Positions 7,271 through 14,931 of a stretch of 37,727 nt of DNA are shown piece by piece. Position numbers and translations under genes: made by a program. The notes under the pieces were generated by a model. That model had not been told where the DNA came from. It saw nothing but the letters and a program-made list of their open reading frames with translations, and ran no database searches. Source of the stretch: Alloprevotella sp. (GTDB lineage Bacteria > Bacteroidota > Bacteroidia > Bacteroidales > Bacteroidaceae); the NCBI GenBank assembly GCA_017477205.1, contig JAFUXE010000021.1:1-37727 (forward strand). Reading direction: 5' to 3'. Position 1 is the first letter of the stretch. The number at the start of each line of letters is the position of its first letter.

Positions 7271-7807
7271 TTATTTCCTGTACAGCAGCCATGCACCGGG
7301 ATACTGTGCGGAGAGCTCGTTGCGGCTCTGTGCGGCGCTGGCCTTGCTGTCGAAGCTGCTGGCGATGACGCGGAACCAGCCCGTGTGGCCGTTGATGGTT
7401 TCGTTGGTCTTGATGACGCGGGCGTCGCGACCTGCCTGGCGGAGCTGGTTGCAGAGGCCCTCGGCGTTAGCCTGGCTTACGAAGCTGCCCACCACGACGC
7501 TGTAGGTGCGGAGTTCCTGACCGCTGACAACCTGCATGCCGCCGTCGATGGTGCGCACGGGCGTATTGTCATAGTTCTCCTGCTGCTTCACGGTGGTCTG
7601 CTGGTTCTGCTGAGGCGTCACGGGTGTCACGCTGACATCGTCGTCGTCAACAACAATCACGTCCGAGTTCTGGTAGTTTTGCTGCTGGTTCTGCTGGTTC
7701 TGTTGTGCCTGCAGATAGGCTTTGCGGTATGCGCTCTCCTGCGACTTGCAGGACGTCATACCCAGTGCGGCGCAGAGGCCGAGGCCGATGATGAGTGTTT
7801 TCTTCAT
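7271..7807 (-). CDS. SPOR-domain lipoprotein
   Basis: A 178-residue envelope lipoprotein. The start at 7807 gives MKKTLIIGLGLCAALGMTSC, a signal peptide with a lipobox ending at Cys20. A Gln/Asn-rich linker follows (about 30-50), then a short Asp/Val-rich stretch. The C-terminal third (about 105-178) fits a SPOR domain, with the YSVVVGSF opening and the GWFRVIASSF repeat half. SPOR domains bind denuded peptidoglycan at division sites, so a role near the septum or cell wall is likely. An in-frame ATG further upstream would put the lipobox too far from the N-terminus. Confidence 0.9.
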   Translation of the reverse strand: MKKTLIIGLGLCAALGMTSCKSQESAYRKAYLQAQQNQQNQQQNYQNSDVIVVDDDDVSVTPVTPQQNQQTTVKQQENYDNTPVRTIDGGMQVVSGQELRTYSVVVGSFVSQANAEGLCNQLRQAGRDARVIKTNETINGHTGWFRVIASSFDSKASAAQSRNELSAQYPGAWLLYRK

Positions 7808-7871
7808 GCTGAGGTATAAATTTGTTGTTATTTGTTGTGCGAAAGCAGAAATGAAGTCTTGTTTCGTGCCG

Positions 7872-7879
7872 CAAATATA
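7872..7879 (-). promoter_or_regulatory. -7 element for the SPOR lipoprotein gene
   Basis: On the minus strand TATATTTG matches TAnnTTTG exactly and lies 64 bases before the start at 7807. No TTG is seen 19-21 bases upstream. Confidence 0.6.
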
Positions 7880-7983
7880 CAACGCTTTTTTCTTTTTCCT
7901 CCCCTTTTTTTGCGTTAAACAACTTTAAAGAGGCAAAAAAGTGCTATTTTCTCGTCGTTTTCACGCAATTTCACGGAAAAAAA

Positions 7984-8014
7984 TTGTTCTGTCGGCGATA
8001 ATTTCCTATTTTCG
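7984..8014 (+). promoter_or_regulatory. Promoter of the YtxH-holin operon
   Basis: TTG at 7984-7986 and TATTTTCG at 8007-8014 are 20 bases apart and match the Bacteroidetes consensus with one change. The leader to the start at 8067 is about 45 bases. Confidence 0.65.
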
Positions 8015-8066
8015 CCGTGACGAAACGCACGTTTCACACATTATTCACTAAATAAAAAACTACGTT

Positions 8067-8306
8067 ATGAAAGGTCTAAATTTCCTTGCTGCTTTCATTG
8101 GCGGTGCCGCTCTGGGCGCAGCCTGCGGTCTCCTGCTTGCTCCCGAGAAGGGTGAAGAAACGCGCCGTCGCATCATGCGCGAAGGCTCCCGCATTGCCGA
8201 CCGCGTGAACGAAACGCTCCGCAAGAAGGGCATCAAGCTCTCCCGCGAAGAGATGGCCGACATGGTGGACGACATTGCCGACGAACTCCGCCCCGTGGAG
8301 GACTAA
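8067..8306 (+). CDS. YtxH-domain small membrane protein
   Basis: A 79-residue protein with one N-terminal glycine/alanine-rich membrane segment (about 5-25, FLAAFIGGAALGAACGLLLAP). The following APEKGEETRRRI is the hallmark of the YtxH/gas-vesicle-like family. The rest is a charged amphipathic helix. Family members are often stress-induced envelope proteins of unclear mechanism. It heads a three-gene set with a holin-X-like protein and a small basic protein, a grouping I believe recurs in Bacteroidetes. Confidence 0.88.
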   Translation: MKGLNFLAAFIGGAALGAACGLLLAPEKGEETRRRIMREGSRIADRVNETLRKKGIKLSREEMADMVDDIADELRPVED

Positions 8307-8315
8307 CTTCCTGTC

Positions 8316-8364
8316 ATTGACCATTGAACGTTGACCATTGACCATTGACCATTGACGTCAATGG
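8316..8364. repeat. ATTGACC 7-bp repeat ending in a palindrome
   Basis: ATTGACC units recur at 8316, 8337 and 8344, with variants ATTGAACG (8323), TTGACC (8331) and ATTGACG (8351). The run ends in the 16-bp perfect palindrome CCATTGACGTCAATGG at 8349-8364. It occupies the short gap between the YtxH and holin-like genes. It could form a hairpin in the operon message. No function is assigned. Confidence 0.75.
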
Positions 8365-8393
8365 CCAATGTTTGATGGCTTAAACGTAAAGAC

Positions 8394-8753
8394 ATGTTTT
8401 CATCCGACAAGAACGTCGAGGCCATCCGCCAGCTCTGCGAGGACGCGAAGGACTACCTGGAGCTGAAGGGACGCGACGTGCAGCTCTCCGTTGCCGAGAA
8501 GCTCTCCGTCGGCATCAGCGCGCTGGTGCTCGGCGCCGTCCTGCTGCTCCTGCTGGCCTTCGTCCTGCTGTTCCTGGCCGCCATGTGCGCCGCCTTCCTC
8601 GCCAACTACGTGGGCATCACCGGTGCCTGCGCCATCAGCGCCGGCCTGCTGGTGCTGCTGGCGATAGTCCTCTACCTGAAGCGCCGCTCCTGGATTGTCA
8701 ATCCCGTGACGCGCTTCGTGGCCACGCTTATTCTCGACACGCAAAAAGACTGA
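8394..8753 (+). CDS. Holin-X-like (phage holin family) membrane protein
   Basis: A 119-residue protein with a charged N-terminal amphipathic region (1-40) and two adjacent membrane segments (about 42-70 and 75-95), then a short basic and polar tail. This is the layout of the 'phage holin family / holin superfamily III' proteins found in chromosomes next to YtxH genes. Despite the family name there is no lysis cassette here, so an envelope role is more likely than phage lysis. It starts 87 bases after the YtxH gene, beyond the repeat at 8316-8364. Confidence 0.82.
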   Translation: MFSSDKNVEAIRQLCEDAKDYLELKGRDVQLSVAEKLSVGISALVLGAVLLLLLAFVLLFLAAMCAAFLANYVGITGACAISAGLLVLLAIVLYLKRRSWIVNPVTRFVATLILDTQKD

Positions 8754-8759
8754 CCGACG

Positions 8760-9017
8760 ATGCCACAGACGATAAACACCCTTGACGACATACGCCGCCA
8801 CCGCGAAACGCTTCGCGGCGAGCTGGACGAAAAGCTCGGGCGCCTGCGCAGTTCCTACCGCACGCTGACGGAACCCGCGCCGGAACCCGTCGGCAACTTC
8901 TCGCGCTTCATGTTCCGCGCGCAGAACTTCGGCTACATCTTCGACGCCGCCCTGCTCGGCTTCAAGCTCTACCGCACCTTCCAGCGCAAGCCCCTGCGGC
9001 GGCTCGGGAGACGATAA
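8760..9017 (+). CDS. Small basic protein of the YtxH-holin operon
   Basis: An 85-residue protein I cannot name. The N-terminal 40 residues are strongly charged (LDDIRRHRETLRGELDEKL, probably helical). Then comes FSRFMFRAQNFGYIFDAALLGFKLYRTF, which could be a membrane-associated helix, and the C-terminus is Arg-rich. It begins 6 bases after the holin-like stop, so it is surely co-transcribed. Its position suggests it acts with the two membrane proteins upstream. Confidence 0.8.
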   Translation: MPQTINTLDDIRRHRETLRGELDEKLGRLRSSYRTLTEPAPEPVGNFSRFMFRAQNFGYIFDAALLGFKLYRTFQRKPLRRLGRR

Positions 9018-9049
9018 CAGATAAATACAAACTTATAATAAAACCACCC

Positions 9050-10158
9050 ATGAAAAAGTTCCTTTCTTTCTTCGCGTTCGCCGTGCTCGCGGGCGCTACG
9101 TGCCTCAGCCTTTCGGCTTGCGGAGGCGACGACGACAAAACCGACGAACCGGGCGAAACGCCCCGCCTCGACGTAACGGCGCCGTAGTACGATGCGGCCA
9201 AAGGCCAGTATGTCCTCGAACTGACGGCGGACGAGACCTTCCAGATCGTGGCCAAGGTCACGGGCACCACAGACAAAGGCATTACTTACTGGAGCAGCAA
9301 CCTTGACGTGGCCGAGGTAAGCAGCTCAGGACTCGTCAAGGCTACGGGCACAGGCGAGGCCAAAATTGCCTCAGGCCTTCCGCAGCGGGCGTTGCCCCTG
9401 TGACAGTCAACGTGAAAGTCCTCAGCTACGTGCAGAGACTCGTCGGGCGGCACTGGCTCATGCAGCAGACCCGGGCGCGCGGAGCCTCGACGTGGGTCGA
9501 TGTACACGACAAGAAAACGGAGCTTGAATTCTCTTCCAACGGAGGTTATACTTCCTGGGAGAACGGAGAAGTGTCCCAGAAAGGTACCTACACGGCGGAC
9601 GGCCAGAAGATCTTCGTCGTGGCAGGTAGCGTGAAGCTGACGTACTACATCAACAACGTCAGCACCGACGAGGCAGAGCTCGCCGTCTATAATGAAGGCG
9701 AGAACATGCCTGCCTATACCGTCCGCGTGGCCCGTATGGCTGAAACGGAAAGCGATGCCCGCAGGATGATTGTCGGGCAGTGGAGGACTAAACATCCTTC
9801 GATTGATATGGACGAGGAGTATCTTGAGTTTACGGCCGACGGCAAGCTTTACTATATCTACAAGGTCAAGGCCGATGCCCCCGATGATGAATGGTACTCA
9901 GCCTACAGAGGACAATGTGTCGGATACTTCAACTGGAATTACGATGTTGAACCGAAAGCCGATGGGGCGGACCACGGCATCATTGTGAATAAGGGCAGGG
10001 GAGATACGGACAGTGAGGAGGACGAATTTCGGCTCAACCGTGGCTATTCTTATTTGACGAACTCCAGCGTCATCCTCAGCGCGCTATTTTCCCACATTCA
10101 GTATGTCCGTGCGGACAAGAAGGTGGAATATAAGGTGATTGACCATCCCTGGGAGTAA
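9050..10158 (+). pseudogene. Broken Big_2-type lipoprotein gene
   Basis: From 9050 the frame encodes a lipoprotein signal (MKKFLSFFAFAVLAGATCLS..., lipobox ending SAC) and an acidic linker. It hits TAG at 9185-9187 (codon 46). The same frame then continues as a bacterial Ig-like (Big_2) domain with TYWSSNLDVAEVSSSGLVKATGTG. Near 9370-9382 homology moves to another frame, where VTVNVKV finishes that domain. The open frame then runs to 10158 with about 250 residues resembling lipocalin-like repeats. One nonsense change plus one frameshift make an inactive gene the simplest reading. Two sequence errors, or a short secreted peptide from the first 45 codons, are alternatives. Confidence 0.85.
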
Positions 10159-10223
10159 GGGCATAAGTGCGTGGAAGATGTTGCCTACATGCGGACACAA
10201 ATATATATATATAATACGCGTAT

Positions 10224-11426
10224 ATGAGAAGGCAGCTTTTTATCCTCTTGATGTTACTCTCAGGAGTGAATCTGTTTGCACAAGGGGGACTTGTGCCGAT
10301 AGACCCTGACAGCACCTACCCCAATAGGCTGATTCCCGCAGGAGCAACCTATGCCTACTATGTGTCGCCCTCTTTTTCGGCTCCGTACGCATTGTATTTT
10401 ATCGAGGAAGAACATGTCGTTCTTCGCAGAGAATACAACATGATAGCGACGGAATACAGAGAACGGCGCGTGGCGATGCCGGAAGACTTTTCCCGCGTCT
10501 TGGGCAGAGTGCTTCCCAGGGTTGTCCGGGAGGCTGACGGAAGAGATAAAACGATTGGCAACGACGGTACTACGCATTACCTCTACAGCCGTGCTGACGG
10601 AACTGCCTACGTATGGTCGCCATACGAAAACTCTCTGCCGGGAGCGCTTGTGGGAATCTTTGAAGACCTTTCACGCCACATTTCCTCTCAAAAGGAAGGT
10701 GATATAGACCTCGCTCCCTATTCTAATCGTCTGGAGCTGTTCGCTTCGCGTCTGGACGAGGAGGCGGTAAGCAACGAGCAGGTGTGGCGGAAGGGATTCA
10801 TGCTTTGCGAGTTGGCTGACAGGGAAACGGGGCTTTCCCTATTGCAAAAAGCGATGGCCGCACATGGGTTCGAAGTTGACACGAACGTCAACAGCAACAA
10901 GCGGAAAGAGCAGGATTTGCGGCAGATGAAAGCCATAGGCACAATCGACCCCGGGATGTTGGCGAAGATTCCTGTCATGGAGGAAAACTACGCAAACGAG
11001 GCGTTCTGCTGTGTGGGAACGATACCGAGAAACCAGGCTCCTTTGTTTGCGGCATGGGAAAGGCTTCCCGAGGTGCAGAAGGCGTTAAATCCCGCAAACG
11101 AAACGGCTTGGCATCTTTCTCTGCGCATTCCATTTCAATCGGAGTCGGCGTATGTGTTTGCAGTAAACCTGCTTCCACAACATGCGTGCCCGTTGGAAGT
11201 CAAGGATGTTGCGATTAAGGGTAATGTCCAATGGTTTCAGCCTGTTTGTGTAACAACAGATGCCACGTCCGCAAATACATTGAATCGTTTTTCCCCGTCT
11301 CCGAATACGCGCCCCGCACTTCTCCATAACGGGGAAGTCATGGTTATCCTGCAAGGCACGAAGCTTAGCGGATGTGAGTTGCTCATAGAGAACATGAGGC
11401 CGGAGGAAATCCCCTACATCCAATAA
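10224..11426 (+). CDS. Secreted protein, function unknown
   Basis: A 400-residue protein I do not recognise. It starts MRRQLFILLMLLSGVNLFAQG, a signal peptide with likely cleavage after FAQ. The mature protein has no clear transmembrane segment, few cysteines and no catalytic motif I can name. Its codons are visibly lower in GC than the neighbouring housekeeping genes, hinting at later acquisition or relaxed selection. It follows a broken lipoprotein gene on the same strand, with a short AT-rich spacer (10200-10223, alternating AT) between them. It ends close to a convergent pseudouridine synthase gene. Confidence 0.75.
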   Translation: MRRQLFILLMLLSGVNLFAQGGLVPIDPDSTYPNRLIPAGATYAYYVSPSFSAPYALYFIEEEHVVLRREYNMIATEYRERRVAMPEDFSRVLGRVLPRVVREADGRDKTIGNDGTTHYLYSRADGTAYVWSPYENSLPGALVGIFEDLSRHISSQKEGDIDLAPYSNRLELFASRLDEEAVSNEQVWRKGFMLCELADRETGLSLLQKAMAAHGFEVDTNVNSNKRKEQDLRQMKAIGTIDPGMLAKIPVMEENYANEAFCCVGTIPRNQAPLFAAWERLPEVQKALNPANETAWHLSLRIPFQSESAYVFAVNLLPQHACPLEVKDVAIKGNVQWFQPVCVTTDATSANTLNRFSPSPNTRPALLHNGEVMVILQGTKLSGCELLIENMRPEEIPYIQ

Positions 11427-11471
11427 TAGTACCGGCTTTGAAGTCCTTCCTGGGAGGTGAATGGCGCCCCG

Positions 11472-12353
11472 TCAGTCCTTGGCGCGTTTTCCTTCCAGGA
11501 AGGACTTGGGTACGGGCGTCTCGAACTTGAGGTGTTCGCCCGTGATGGGGTGGTAGAAATGGAGGCGGAAGGCATGGAGCGCGAGGCGATGTATGGGGTC
11601 GTCGCCGTTGCCGTACTTCATGTCGCCGCATACGGGGTGCCCGAGGTCGGCCATGTGGACGCGAATCTGGTTCTTGCGCCCGGTTTCAAGCTTCAGTCTC
11701 ACCAGGGAGCGCACGGCATTGGCTTCCAGCGTTTCGAAATGCGTGACGGCAAGCTTTCCGTCACCCTCCACGGGGGAGCTGTAGGTCACGTAGGCGCTGT
11801 TCTCCTTGAGCCAGCTCCTGACGGTGCCCTTCTTCTGCTCCATCGTTCCCGATACGAGGGCGATGTAGCGGCGGTCGGTGACGATTTCCTGCCAGTTGTG
11901 TTCCAGGATCTGCTCGGCTTTTATCGTCTTTGCATATACGAGGAGGCCGCTCGTCTCGCGGTCGAGGCGGTGCACGACGTGGGCGCGGCAGTTCTGGTGG
12001 CTTTTGCGGAAGTAGTCGTCGAGGACGGACTTCACGCAGAAGGCGCCCGGCACGTTCGCCATGGAGAGGATGCCGGCGGCTTTCTCGATGACGATGATCT
12101 GGCTGTCCTCATAGACTATGCGGACGTAGCGGTTCTGGAACGTGGCCTTGGGCTTCTGCTTGCTCACTTCCACGACGTCGCGCGGCTTCAGCGGCGCGTC
12201 GAACTGCTTCACGATGGCGCGGTTCACGCGGACGCCGCCGCCGCTCAGGATGGCCTTGGCGCGGCTGCGGCTGATGCCCTGCATGGCGTTCATCAGGAAA
12301 GGGAGCAGCTCCTGCGGTTCGTGGACGGTGAATCGGATGTATTCTTGCTTCAT
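11472..12353 (-). CDS. RluA-family 23S rRNA pseudouridine synthase
   Basis: A 293-residue RNA pseudouridine synthase. An S4 RNA-binding domain covers about 14-65 (SRSRAKAILSGGGVRVN). The catalytic domain contains HRLDRETSGLL with the nucleophilic Asp131, and the C-terminal part carries the RKNQIRVHMADLGHPVCGD motif of the RluA/RluC/RluD group. The exact rRNA target cannot be told from sequence. The start at 12353 is chosen because the longer frame (to 12452) runs over the promoter-like region and adds unrelated residues. Confidence 0.92.
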   Translation of the reverse strand: MKQEYIRFTVHEPQELLPFLMNAMQGISRSRAKAILSGGGVRVNRAIVKQFDAPLKPRDVVEVSKQKPKATFQNRYVRIVYEDSQIIVIEKAAGILSMANVPGAFCVKSVLDDYFRKSHQNCRAHVVHRLDRETSGLLVYAKTIKAEQILEHNWQEIVTDRRYIALVSGTMEQKKGTVRSWLKENSAYVTYSSPVEGDGKLAVTHFETLEANAVRSLVRLKLETGRKNQIRVHMADLGHPVCGDMKYGNGDDPIHRLALHAFRLHFYHPITGEHLKFETPVPKSFLEGKRAKD

Positions 12354-12360
12354 AGGGCTG

Positions 12361-12368
12361 CAAAAGTA
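12361..12368 (-). promoter_or_regulatory. -7 element for the pseudouridine synthase gene
   Basis: On the minus strand TACTTTTG matches TAnnTTTG exactly, 7 bases before the ATG at 12353. The leader would be at most a few bases, so this message may be nearly leaderless. No good TTG is seen upstream. Confidence 0.5.
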
Positions 12369-12421
12369 CAACTTTTTGGAAAAAAGCACCGTGCACCAGC
12401 GCTTTTTCGGGGGAAATAGAT

Positions 12422-12429
12422 TAGTTTCG
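12422..12429 (+). promoter_or_regulatory. Possible -7 element for the sialic acid lyase gene
   Basis: TAGTTTCG resembles TAnnTTTG with one change and lies 34 bases before the start at 12464. There is no matching TTG upstream. Confidence 0.4.
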
Positions 12430-12463
12430 CCGCTGAAAACAAACCATTTCAACAGAAAACAAG

Positions 12464-13390
12464 ATGAGATTCGAAAAGATTCAGGGGCTTATCGACGCTC
12501 CCTTTACGCCTTTCCTTGAGAACGGCGACGTAAACTACGACATCATTCCCCGCTATGCCGACCTCCTCGTGCGCAACGGCTTGCAGGGTGTTTTCATCAA
12601 CGGCTCCAGCGGCGAAGGCTACATGCTGACGGAGGACGAGCGCATGCGCCTGGCCGAGGCGTGGGTGAAGGCTGTGCCGGCGGGCTTCAAGGTCATCGTA
12701 CACGTGGGCAGCTGCTGCGTGAAGGCGTCGAAGATGCTGGCCGCGCACGCCCAGAAGATAGGTGCGTGGGGCATCGGCGCGATGGCAAGCCCGTTCCCGA
12801 AGATCGGGAACATCAACGTCCTGCTGGAGTACTGCGAGGAGATAGCTTCCGGCGCGCCCGAACTGCCCTTCTACTTCTACCACATCCCCGCCTTCAACGG
12901 CGCGTTCCTCTCGATGTACGACTTCCTGAAGCTCGTGGACGAGAGCGGGCGCATCCCCAACTTCGCGGGCATCAAATATACGTTTGAAAGCCTCTATGAA
13001 TACAACCGCTGCCGCCGCTACAAGGACGGACGCTTCGACATGCTGCACGGACAGGACGAGACCATCCTTCCCTGTCTGGCTATGGGCGGCGCGCAGGGCG
13101 GCATCGGCGGCACGACGAACTACAACGGCCGCTGCCTCGTGGGCATCATCGACGCCTGGAAGGCCGGCGACCTGGAGAAGGCGCGCGAGCTGCAGAACTA
13201 TGCGCAGGACGTAATCGACGTCATCTGCCACTTCCGCGGCAACATCGTGGGCGGCAAGCGCATCATGAAGCTCATCGGCCTTGACCTGGGCCGCAACCGC
13301 ACGCCCTTCCAGAACATGACGGACGAGGAGGAAGCGCAGATGCGCCGCGAACTGGAAGCCATCGACTTCTTCGACCGCTGCAACAAGTAG
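12464..13390 (+). CDS. N-acetylneuraminate lyase (DHDPS family)
   Basis: A class I aldolase of the dihydrodipicolinate synthase family, 308 residues. GVFINGSSGEGYMLT (43-57), the FYFYHIPA segment (catalytic Tyr139) and GIKYT with Schiff-base Lys171 fit N-acetylneuraminate lyase better than DapA, because sialic acid lyases carry the YHIP form. The enzyme would split sialic acid into N-acetylmannosamine and pyruvate, letting the cell use host mucin sugars. No nanE, sialidase or transporter gene is adjacent, so it works with partners elsewhere. It ends with TAG and is followed by a strong terminator. Confidence 0.85.
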   Translation: MRFEKIQGLIDAPFTPFLENGDVNYDIIPRYADLLVRNGLQGVFINGSSGEGYMLTEDERMRLAEAWVKAVPAGFKVIVHVGSCCVKASKMLAAHAQKIGAWGIGAMASPFPKIGNINVLLEYCEEIASGAPELPFYFYHIPAFNGAFLSMYDFLKLVDESGRIPNFAGIKYTFESLYEYNRCRRYKDGRFDMLHGQDETILPCLAMGGAQGGIGGTTNYNGRCLVGIIDAWKAGDLEKARELQNYAQDVIDVICHFRGNIVGGKRIMKLIGLDLGRNRTPFQNMTDEEEAQMRRELEAIDFFDRCNK

Positions 13391-13414
13391 AGATTCGCAG
13401 CCTACATACAGAAT

Positions 13415-13451
13415 AAAGGCACCTGCCCCGGACGGAGGAGCAGGTGCCTTT
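13415..13451. terminator. Bidirectional terminator after the lyase gene
   Basis: A perfect 12-bp stem (AAAGGCACCTGC at 13415-13426 with 13440-13451) has a 13-base loop between two convergent genes. T residues end one arm and A residues begin the other, so it can work in both directions. Confidence 0.85.
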
Positions 13452-13474
13452 GGCTTATTGTACCAATGTAGCTC

Positions 13475-14308
13475 TTATATGTCCATCGCCAGCCTGAATC
13501 CTGTCGTATTGGAACGATAGTCGGGCTTCTGCTCGGCGCGTTTGGTCACACGACAAGAGCTGGCAAAAGAATCCCAACAGCCCCCACGGACAACATAGTA
13601 ATAAGGGTTTCTCGGTGCCTCGTAGTCAAAGTTGTAGTGGCTGGATGTCCATTCCCATACGTTTCCGCCCATATCGCGAATGTCGAGTTCGTTCCCATAC
13701 TTAGTGCCCACTGCGTGGGTCTTGTTTCCGCTGTTTTCCGAGTACCAGGCCGTATCGTCTAAGCTATGGTAGCCACAAGCGTAAGTTGTCTGTTCTTTGA
13801 GCAGGCTTTTCTTGCCTCCTTTGGCGGCAAACTCCCATTCCTGTTCCGTAGGTAGGCGAAAGCTCCTGCCTGTTTTTTTATTAAGCTGTGCAATGAACGC
13901 CACACAGTCATTATAGCTCACCTGCTCAACAGGTAGCTTTGCACCCTGGAATTCCCCTGCAGTGTTGCTCATGACGGCCGTCCACAGCTCCTGCGAAACT
14001 TCTGTCTGACCGATGTAGAAATCACCTACTATCTCCTCGTGCTGCGGTTTTTCGTTATAAGGAATCTTGGAGTAAGCGTACAGGTCGGGGATGCCCATCA
14101 GATAAGTGTCACCTTCAACGGCAATCATCGTGAATGACACGCCTCCGATGCTGAAGGTCTCATTTTTTTATTCTGTCTTAGGCTTGTCTTGCCCTCCTTC
14201 CTTGTTGCCGTTATCTTCATCGTCACTGTCATTCCCGCCGCAGGCTGCGAGGAAGAATGTCGTTGTTACCGTCATTAGCACTAAAGCTAAAAAAAGAAAT
14301 CTTTTCAT
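13475..14308 (-). pseudogene. SUMF1/FGE-like lipoprotein gene split by a TAA
   Basis: From 14308 the frame encodes a lipoprotein signal (MKRFLFLALVLMTVTTTFFLAAC) and an acidic linker, then meets TAA at 14170-14168 (codon 47). The same frame continues without a break as KNETFSIGGVSFTMIAVEG and a full SUMF1-type domain to 13475: GQTEVSQELW, RLPTEQEWEFAA, DMGGNVWEW, RGGCWDSF and TGFRLA. Only one base need change to restore a 277-residue lipoprotein. It lacks the paired active-site cysteines of true formylglycine-generating enzyme, so sulfatase activation is doubtful. A shortened cytoplasmic product from GTG 14140 or ATG 14128 is possible but would have lost export. Confidence 0.82.
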
Positions 14309-14349
14309 TCGTGTGTTGTTTTTGGTTATTACTATTTATCTGGTTTGCA

Positions 14350-14931
14350 CTAATTCATGGAACCTTCCCTGATGCTGAATTCGCAACCGCAATACAGCTG
14401 GTTGTAGAAGCCGTATTCGCGCAGGAGCTGACCTCGACGCTCCTGTAGTCCGCCCTTGCGCCAGTTCTGCGCCCAGAAGCGTGTGCCGGGCACGGCCTCT
14501 TGCGCGGCAAGTCCGGCTTCTTCTATCTGGTCAAGCCGCTTCCAGCGGGAGGAGGCAAGCGTTGTGGCAAAGACGCGGAATCCAAGTTCTTGCGCCTTTT
14601 CCGCCGTCCTTAGCAAGCGCAGGCGGAAGCATTCGAGGCACCTTGCGCCGCGCTCCGGCTCACCCTCCAGTCCGCACACGCCCTTGCGCCAGGCGTCGTG
14701 GGCGTAGTCGCCGTCTATCCAGCGTATGCCCAACGACTCCGCGTGGCGCTTGCTCTCCTGCTTGCGGATTTCGTACTCCTCGCGGGGGAAGATGTTGGGA
14801 TTATAATAATATATTGTAGGCTGAATGCCGTTTGCCAGCATCCACTCCACAATGGCGGAACTGCACGGCGCGCAGCAGGCGTGCAGCAGCACTTCGCGCG
14901 TGCCCTCGGGGATGATGATTCCTGTGCTCAT
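14350..14931 (-). CDS. queH: Epoxyqueuosine reductase QueH
   Basis: QueH carries out the last step of queuosine synthesis, reducing epoxyqueuosine in tRNA; it is the non-homologous replacement of QueG. The protein is 193 residues. HACCAPC near the N-terminus (Cys19, Cys20, Cys23), the mid-protein cysteines in CLECFRLRL, and YCGC near the C-terminus are the metal-cluster and redox cysteines typical of DUF208/QueH. Its ATG overlaps the comF stop by four bases (ATGA, 14931-14928), so translation is coupled. No other queuosine genes are in the window. Confidence 0.9.
   Translation of the reverse strand: MSTGIIIPEGTREVLLHACCAPCSSAIVEWMLANGIQPTIYYYNPNIFPREEYEIRKQESKRHAESLGIRWIDGDYAHDAWRKGVCGLEGEPERGARCLECFRLRLLRTAEKAQELGFRVFATTLASSRWKRLDQIEEAGLAAQEAVPGTRFWAQNWRKGGLQERRGQLLREYGFYNQLYCGCEFSIREGSMN

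Noticed and set aside
8394..8753. Prophage holin
   Set aside because: There is no endolysin, spanin or other phage gene nearby. The neighbours are a YtxH-type protein and a small chromosomal protein.
9185..9187. TAG recoded as an amino acid
   Set aside because: Intact genes in the window end in TAG (13388-13390, 16573-16575), and this gene also carries a frameshift.
13475..14308. True formylglycine-generating enzyme (sulfatase activator)
   Set aside because: Only a single cysteine lies at the expected C-terminal site, plus one in GGC, not the known active pair, and no sulfatase gene is adjacent.
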